The notes beneath the pieces are model-generated. The model did not search any database and had not been told where the DNA came from. It saw nothing but the letters and a program-made list of their open reading frames with translations. Position numbers and translations under genes: made by a program. Shown one piece after another: positions 59,338 through 64,000 of a stretch of DNA of 64,000 nt. The DNA is from DASZHJ01 sp035507155 (GTDB taxonomy: Bacteria; Pseudomonadota; Alphaproteobacteria; ATCC43930; CGMCC-115725): positions 1 through 64,000 of the forward strand of contig DATJOK010000071.1 of NCBI GenBank assembly GCA_035507155.1, written 5' to 3'. The first letter of the stretch is position 1; each line of letters opens with the position of its first letter.

Positions 59338-60192
59338 CTACCCCTTGACACCCCCCATGGTGAGGCCGGCGCTCATGTAGCGGCGGAAGATGTAGTAGAT
59401 GGCGAGTGGCGGCAACGCAAAGACGATCGAGGCCGCCATCAGGTAGTTCCAGGGCGCCTCGTCGCTGTTGAGGAACTTTCCGAGCGTCACCGGCACCGTG
59501 ATCGTCTGGTCGGAGGAGAGCAGCAGGAAGGCGTAGAGGTACTCGTTCCAGGCCAGCAGCAGCGCGTAGGTGCCGACCGCCACCAGCGCCGGGGCCATCA
59601 GCGGCAGATAGATGCGGAAAAAGATCTGCGGCGGCGAGGCACCGTCGATGCGGGCCGCCTCGTCGAGCTCGCGCGGGATGCTGCCGGCATATTGCTGGAA
59701 GATGAAGATCGCATAGGGTGTGGCGAAGGTGACCTCGACCGCGATCACCGACCAGGCGTTGTCGGCGAGCCCGTAGCTCTTCATGATGCGATAGAAGGGG
59801 ATCGCCAGGAAGGACATCGGGATGACGTAGGTGAGGAGCGCCGTGTTGGTGACGAGCCATCCCATCGGCACCCGGAGCCGCCCGATCGAGAAGCTGGTGA
59901 GCGCGCCGATGAAGAGGGTGAGCAGCGCCACCGCCACGCCGATGTAGAGGCTGTTCCCCATCTGCAGCCAGAAATGCTCGAGATACCAGTACCCCTCCTT
60001 GAAGACGATGATGAAGCTCTCGAGGGTGGGGTGCGGCGGCCATACGTTGGAGGCGAAGACGTCCTCCTTCTGCTGCACCGCCACCAGAACCATGTTGTAG
60101 AGCGGCAGCAGCGTCCAGATCAGCACGATGAGGCCCACGAGCCAAGCGCCCGCGTCGCCGAGGCGGCGGCGCACCAAGTGACCGCTGCTCAC
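59338..60192 (-). CDS. sugar-type ABC transporter permease (MalG/UgpE-like)
   Basis: 284 residues with six membrane helices. The EAA loop reads ELDEAARIDGASPPQIFFRI (about residues 178-197). The C-terminal RRYMSAGLTMGGVKG is the family ending. It overlaps the stop of its partner permease by 4 bases. The importer also needs an ATPase, which is not in this window. Confidence 0.92.
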   Translation of the reverse strand: MSSGHLVRRRLGDAGAWLVGLIVLIWTLLPLYNMVLVAVQQKEDVFASNVWPPHPTLESFIIVFKEGYWYLEHFWLQMGNSLYIGVAVALLTLFIGALTSFSIGRLRVPMGWLVTNTALLTYVIPMSFLAIPFYRIMKSYGLADNAWSVIAVEVTFATPYAIFIFQQYAGSIPRELDEAARIDGASPPQIFFRIYLPLMAPALVAVGTYALLLAWNEYLYAFLLLSSDQTITVPVTLGKFLNSDEAPWNYLMAASIVFALPPLAIYYIFRRYMSAGLTMGGVKG

Positions 60193-61112
60193 AGCTGCAC
60201 CTCACCCTTGGAGAGCCGGCGCATCAGGATGATGACCAGCGGCACCAGCAGCGGCAGCGCCGAGATCACCGCCGCCATGCCCATGCCGGGATCGCCGAGC
60301 TCGAAGGCGTCGCGGATGCCGAGCGTCGCCAGCACGTGGGTCTGCAGCGCCGGCCCGCCGCCACTGACGAAATGGACGGTGTTGAAGTCGCCGAGGGTCC
60401 AGATCGTCGAGAGCAGCGTGCAGACGGTGTAGAGGTTCGCCATCAGCGGGAAGGTCACGTGCAGGAAGCTCCTGAGGCCGGTGGCGCCGTCGACCTCGGC
60501 GGCCTCGTAGAGCTCCCGCGGAATCGACATGCGGCCGGCGAGGAAGATCACGGTCCAGAACGGCATCCACTTCCAGATGTAGGCGACGATGACCGAGCCC
60601 ATGGCGAGGTGCGGCGTGTCGAGCCAGGGCGGCCCGTCCATCCGGAAGAAGGTCCAGAGCGCGTTGTTGATGAGGCCCCACTGGCCGTTCAGCATCCAGT
60701 GGAACGAGATGAAGGTCGGGATCGCCGGCACCGCCCAGGGCAGCACGAAGATCAGCAGCAGCGCCTTCACCCACCAGCCCGGTCGCATGAAGAAGCCCGA
60801 CAGCAGCAGCGCCAGGAACAGCTTCAGGTTCACGCCGACGGCAAGATAGACCAGCGTGTTGACGACGGTCTCGGCGTAGATGGGATCGGCGAAGAGCGCG
60901 CGGTAGCTGGCGGGGCTGCTGCCGAGCCATAGCCCATATCCCACGGGGTAGAGCACGAAGGCGAAGAACACTGCCGCATAAGGCAGCAGGAAGGCGAGTG
61001 CCCAGGAGAGCTCCGAGCCCTTGAGCCCATGGGCCGCGCGCAGGCGCCCGCCGCGGCGCGCAGGAGCCTCGCGCGCCGCAGCGAGAGCCGGAGTGCCGGG
61101 CGCCGCCGCCAT
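60189..61112 (-). CDS. sugar-type ABC transporter permease (MalF/UgpA-like)
   Basis: 307 residues from the ATG at 61112, which overlaps the binding-protein stop by one base. Helices 1-6 with FVLYPVGYGLWLG near the start and the EAA loop ELYEAAEVDGATGLRSFLHV are typical. The partner permease follows with a 4-base overlap. Confidence 0.92.
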   Translation of the reverse strand: MAAAPGTPALAAAREAPARRGGRLRAAHGLKGSELSWALAFLLPYAAVFFAFVLYPVGYGLWLGSSPASYRALFADPIYAETVVNTLVYLAVGVNLKLFLALLLSGFFMRPGWWVKALLLIFVLPWAVPAIPTFISFHWMLNGQWGLINNALWTFFRMDGPPWLDTPHLAMGSVIVAYIWKWMPFWTVIFLAGRMSIPRELYEAAEVDGATGLRSFLHVTFPLMANLYTVCTLLSTIWTLGDFNTVHFVSGGGPALQTHVLATLGIRDAFELGDPGMGMAAVISALPLLVPLVIILMRRLSKGEVQL

Positions 61113-62485
61113 TATTCGGCGGGCACCGGGTACTTGGCGAAGTCGGTCTTGATCTGCGCCAGCGCCTGATCCACCGCCTTCTCGGGCGTCATCCCGCCTG
61201 TCATCACGTTCGCCTCCGCCTTGCCCCAGACCTGCTCGGCATTGACGTCGGCGTAGGCGGGGTTGAAGGCCTGGAACCACGGCATCGTCGGCCCGTCGAG
61301 CTCCTGATGCGTCGCCACCGCGCGGTGCGGATCCTTGGGATCGGTCCAGAACGGATCCTCCTTGGCGAGCGACGGCATCACCGGCAGCCAGCGGCCACGC
61401 GCGGCGACGAGATAGGCGTCGATCACCTTCGGCTGGATCAGGTACTTGAGGAAGTCCTTGGCGCCGTCGACGTTCTTGGCGCCTTTCGGGATGAAGGCGA
61501 GCTTCACGGAGACGAGGCTGGTGGTGGGCTTGCCGTCCGGCCCCAGCGGACCCGACTGGGTCACGATCTCATGCATGTACTGGTCGGTCTTCTCCATCTG
61601 CGCCACCGGGATCGAGAGCGTCGCGTTCGGCGTCATCACGATCTGCTTGGCGTAGAAGGCGCTATTGTTGTCGGGGTCGCCCCAGTTGATGGCGCCCGGC
61701 GGCACGAAACCCTCCTTGAAGGGCGTGGTGAGCTTGGTGAGCGCCCTGATCGCGGCTTCGCGCACCTTGGGGTCATCCGCATGCAGCTTGCCGTCCGGCG
61801 TCACGAGGCCGGCGCCGCCATAGGCGACCAGAAACTGATTGAAGAGATAAGTGCTGTCGCTGTCCTTGGTGGCGAGCGAGTAGCCCAGGCCATAGACGCG
61901 CTGGCCCTTGGCGCGCAGCTTCTTCTGCACGCCCTCGAAGAAATCGAAATAGGCTTCCCAGGTCTTCGGGATGTCCTCCACCTTGTAGCCGGCCGCCTCG
62001 ATCATCGGCCTCCAGACGAAGTAGTGCAGCGCCTGCTGCTTCAGCGGCACGCCGAAGAAGCTGCGCTTCTTGGTGACGTTGTCGTAGAGCCGGGCGGCGG
62101 TGACCGCAGTCTGGCTGTACTGGGATTTCTGCGTATCCACCACGTCGCTGACATCGACGATCTTGTCGTTCCAGGCGTTCTGGCCCAGCAGCAGGAAATC
62201 GCCGTTGTCGACGTAACAGAGATCGGGAACCTCGCCGGTGGTGATGGCGGAGACGATCTTCGCCGGCAGGTCGGAGCCGTTATAGAAGGTGAGGTCGACT
62301 TTGTTGCCGGTCTGCTTCTCCCAGGCCGCGATCACGTCCTTCATCGCCTGGTCCTCGGCGGGATAGAAGCCCTGGTTCCACCAGACCGTGACGGTCTGGC
62401 CTGCGGCATTGGCGGGCGTGCTCAGCAGCGCTGTTCCGACGAGGCAGGCGGCGACCACGAAGGGGCGCCAGGACAGACTCTTCAT
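61112..62485 (-). CDS. sugar-type ABC transporter substrate-binding protein (UgpB-like)
   Basis: 457 residues with a Sec signal peptide (MKSLSWRPFVVAACLVG, cleavage near ANA-AGQ). Family 1 binding-protein features: VTVWWNQGFYPAEDQAM and the region GAKNVDGAKDFLKYL. A GGAGGAAAG site precedes the ATG. The transported compound (sugar, glycerol phosphate or polyol) cannot be told. First gene of the three-gene importer unit. Confidence 0.9.
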   Translation of the reverse strand: MKSLSWRPFVVAACLVGTALLSTPANAAGQTVTVWWNQGFYPAEDQAMKDVIAAWEKQTGNKVDLTFYNGSDLPAKIVSAITTGEVPDLCYVDNGDFLLLGQNAWNDKIVDVSDVVDTQKSQYSQTAVTAARLYDNVTKKRSFFGVPLKQQALHYFVWRPMIEAAGYKVEDIPKTWEAYFDFFEGVQKKLRAKGQRVYGLGYSLATKDSDSTYLFNQFLVAYGGAGLVTPDGKLHADDPKVREAAIRALTKLTTPFKEGFVPPGAINWGDPDNNSAFYAKQIVMTPNATLSIPVAQMEKTDQYMHEIVTQSGPLGPDGKPTTSLVSVKLAFIPKGAKNVDGAKDFLKYLIQPKVIDAYLVAARGRWLPVMPSLAKEDPFWTDPKDPHRAVATHQELDGPTMPWFQAFNPAYADVNAEQVWGKAEANVMTGGMTPEKAVDQALAQIKTDFAKYPVPAE

Positions 62486-62658
62486 GACGTACTTTCCTCC
62501 CGAGATGGCGCCGTTCTGCCGACGTGATCGGCGGCGGGGCCTGATCCAAATGCGGGGCGATTCAGCAGAGAAACCCCGGGCAAGTCAACGACGTTCGCCG
62601 CGCGGCCGGCTCGCCGCGGCGCGCCGGGGTGTGACCATTTTCGTTTGCGCGCCGCCCC

Positions 62659-63336
62659 CTACATGATGCCGGTACGATCAAAGATTGCCTGCGTCCGCTC
62701 GCCGCGCTCGATCATGCCGCGGACCTTCGCCTCGCCCTCGACCTTCGCCAGCGCCAGGCGCACGATCGCCTCCGCGTGATCGCGGGGGATCACCAGCACG
62801 CCGTCGACATCGCCGACGATGATGTCGCCGGGATGGATGCGCGCGCCGTTCTCGAACTCGATCGCGCAGCGGAAGTCGACGACCCGGCCGCGCAGTCGCT
62901 GGTCCTGCGCGTAGGCGCCCTGGGAGAAGACGGGAAAGCCAAGCCCGAGGATCTCGCGGGTGTCGCGGTGGAAACCGTCGAGCACCGCGCCGGAGGCGCC
63001 CAGCGCGCGCGCCCGCGTGCTCATCAGCCCGCCCCAGAGCGCGTAGCGAAGCGAAGCGCCGGTGCAGATATAGACCTCGCCGGGCTTCAACTCGTCGAGA
63101 GCCCGGAACATCAGGCCGAAAGCGTCGGGCTTGCCGGTATGGCCGATCATCTCGCCGCAGCAATCCGCCTCCAGCACCGGCATGGCGCGGCCGACGACCA
63201 TCATATCCGGCGCCAGCGCGCGGATCGCCGGCGGCAGGAACTGCCGCGTCAGCCCCTCGCTGTCCATGACGTCGCCGATCACCGCGGTAAACAGCCGCTC
63301 GCGAATGCTGGTGAAAAGCTGGGCATCGTCGCTCAT
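62659..63336 (-). CDS. RraA-family protein (HMG/CHA aldolase-like)
   Basis: 225 residues of the RraA/4-hydroxy-4-methyl-2-oxoglutarate aldolase fold. VIGDVMDSEGLTRQFLPP, GGLMSTRARALGASGAVLDG and HRDTREI carry the family Arg and Asp for metal and oxoacid binding. GDIIVGDVDGVLVIP is the conserved strand. Many such proteins in catabolic clusters are aldolases or oxaloacetate decarboxylases, not RNase E inhibitors. It lies 173 bases upstream of the sugar importer on the same strand and may belong to the same pathway. Confidence 0.87.
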   Translation of the reverse strand: MSDDAQLFTSIRERLFTAVIGDVMDSEGLTRQFLPPAIRALAPDMMVVGRAMPVLEADCCGEMIGHTGKPDAFGLMFRALDELKPGEVYICTGASLRYALWGGLMSTRARALGASGAVLDGFHRDTREILGLGFPVFSQGAYAQDQRLRGRVVDFRCAIEFENGARIHPGDIIVGDVDGVLVIPRDHAEAIVRLALAKVEGEAKVRGMIERGERTQAIFDRTGIM

Positions 63337-63572
63337 CGACAGTTTCCTCCTGTGCCGTTTCTTCGTGCCAGCCTAGGCGGATCGTCGGTGCTGCGCCAGG
63401 ACTGCCTAGTGTTTCATCAGCCAGAGGGACATACTGCTCGAAGCGCGGCGCGCGCGGTCGCGATTTCCCTCGAAAGCGTCGCGCGACCAAGCAGTTATCA
63501 GCGCGTCCCTGGCTCTGGCGTGTGGATTGCAGGGGCGATCCGGTAAGACTGAGCAGGGGGGCGCGACTGCCG

Positions 63573-64000
63573 GTGAGCGAGGCGAGGGCAAGGCGAGACA
63601 ATCCTGCGGCGCCGTTCGACGAGATGCGCGGTCCGGCTGGCGTCCACCGCAAATACGAGCCGATCCACCAATGGCTCGAACAGACGCCGGCGGAGACGGT
63701 GGCGCTGAAGCGCAGCGAGGCGGAGCTCCTGTTCCGCCGCATTGGCATCACCTTCGCGGTCTACAGCGAGGGCGGCGATCCCGAGCGGCTCATTCCGTTC
63801 GATATCATCCCGCGCGTGCTCGATGCGCAGGAATGGGCGCTCCTGGAGCGCGGCCTTACCCAGCGGGTGAAGGCGCTCAACGCCTTTCTTTACGATGTCT
63901 ATCACAAGCGCGAGATCCTGCGCGCCGGCAAGGTGCCCGAGCTGCTGGTGCTGCACAACGAGGGCTTCCGCGCGGAGATGCAGGATTTCGATCCGCCGCG
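63573..64000 (+). CDS. circularly permuted ATP-grasp protein, N-terminal part (runs off window)
   Basis: The first 142 residues, from a GTG at 63573 with GGGGG about 11 bases upstream (start not certain). RRIGITFAVYSEGGDPERLIPFD and LIPFDIIPRVL and LNAFLYDVYHKREILRAG (shown in parts) are hallmark sequence of the circularly permuted type 2 ATP-grasp group. Members probably ligate peptides or amines; a partner alpha-E domain gene and a transglutaminase-like protease gene often follow. The 236 bases upstream show nothing recognisable. Confidence 0.85.
   Translation, partial: MSEARARRDNPAAPFDEMRGPAGVHRKYEPIHQWLEQTPAETVALKRSEAELLFRRIGITFAVYSEGGDPERLIPFDIIPRVLDAQEWALLERGLTQRVKALNAFLYDVYHKREILRAGKVPELLVLHNEGFRAEMQDFDPP

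Noticed and set aside
63352..63371. Possible sigma-54 promoter upstream of the RraA-like gene
   Set aside because: A TGGCAC is present on the minus strand (63366-63371) but the -12 element at the correct spacing is not TTGC.

Overview
This 64 kb window is a high-GC chromosomal stretch from an alphaproteobacterium, probably of the Hyphomicrobiales or Rhodospirillales type. The evidence is heterotetrameric sarcosine oxidase (soxBDA), CoxMSL-type molybdenum hydroxylases, many peptide-type ABC importers, ExoY/ExoP-like exopolysaccharide genes, and palindromic intergenic repeats of a kind common in that class. The species cannot be named from the sequence alone. No tRNA, rRNA, CRISPR array, transposase or phage gene was seen.

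Region 1 (1-3.1 kb, minus strand): the start of a sarcosine oxidase operon in the order soxB, soxD, soxA; soxA is cut by the window edge.

Region 2 (3.3-22.7 kb): a nitrogen-scavenging cluster. On the plus strand are a small membrane protein, a CoxM/CoxS/CoxL molybdenum hydroxylase of form II (not true CO dehydrogenase), a cupin and a 2,2-dialkylglycine decarboxylase-like enzyme. Converging on it from the minus strand is a nine-gene operon: a peptide-type ABC importer (binding protein, two permeases, two ATPases), the small subunit AtzG, the amidase AtzE, a biuret/triuret hydrolase-like enzyme and an NCS2 permease. Its upstream region contains a full-consensus sigma-54 promoter (TGGCAC-N5-TTGC), which suggests nitrogen control. 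Divergent from it are atzF (allophanate hydrolase) and atzH (DUF3225). Together these genes can take carboxybiuret, biuret or related ureides to ammonia and CO2, but the ring-opening enzyme (AtzD/barbiturase) is absent, so the true substrate is open. A DUF202 membrane protein and a PuuE-like polysaccharide deacetylase follow.

Region 3 (22.8-26.6 kb): an NRAMP Mn/Fe transporter behind a Fur/Mur-like palindrome, then an orphan membrane sensor histidine kinase.

Region 4 (26.6-45.2 kb): trehalose-phosphatase, GalU and a Wzx/Wzy-type exopolysaccharide locus. It holds a priming transferase (ExoY-like), an export lipoprotein (Wza-like), five further glycosyltransferases, an acyltransferase, a polymerase (Wzy), a co-polymerase/kinase (Wzc/ExoP-like), a large HAD protein and a flippase (Wzx). 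Genes are interleaved on both strands.

Region 5 (45.2-58.1 kb): a catabolic island of CoA-dependent enzymes. It has a MaoC-like hydratase, an AroE-like dehydrogenase, a CoA-transferase, an acyl-CoA dehydrogenase, an SDR, an enoyl-CoA hydratase, a complete but split peptide-type ABC importer and a LacI-family regulator. Two near-palindromes with half-site TTTAGA and central CG lie in the two outward-facing promoter regions and are candidate LacI operators. Two palindromic intergenic repeats also lie here.

Region 6 (58.2-64 kb): ribosomal protein S21, a small charged protein, a cold-shock protein with a UUCG terminator, a sugar-type ABC importer without its ATPase, an RraA-like protein and the start of a circularly permuted ATP-grasp protein.
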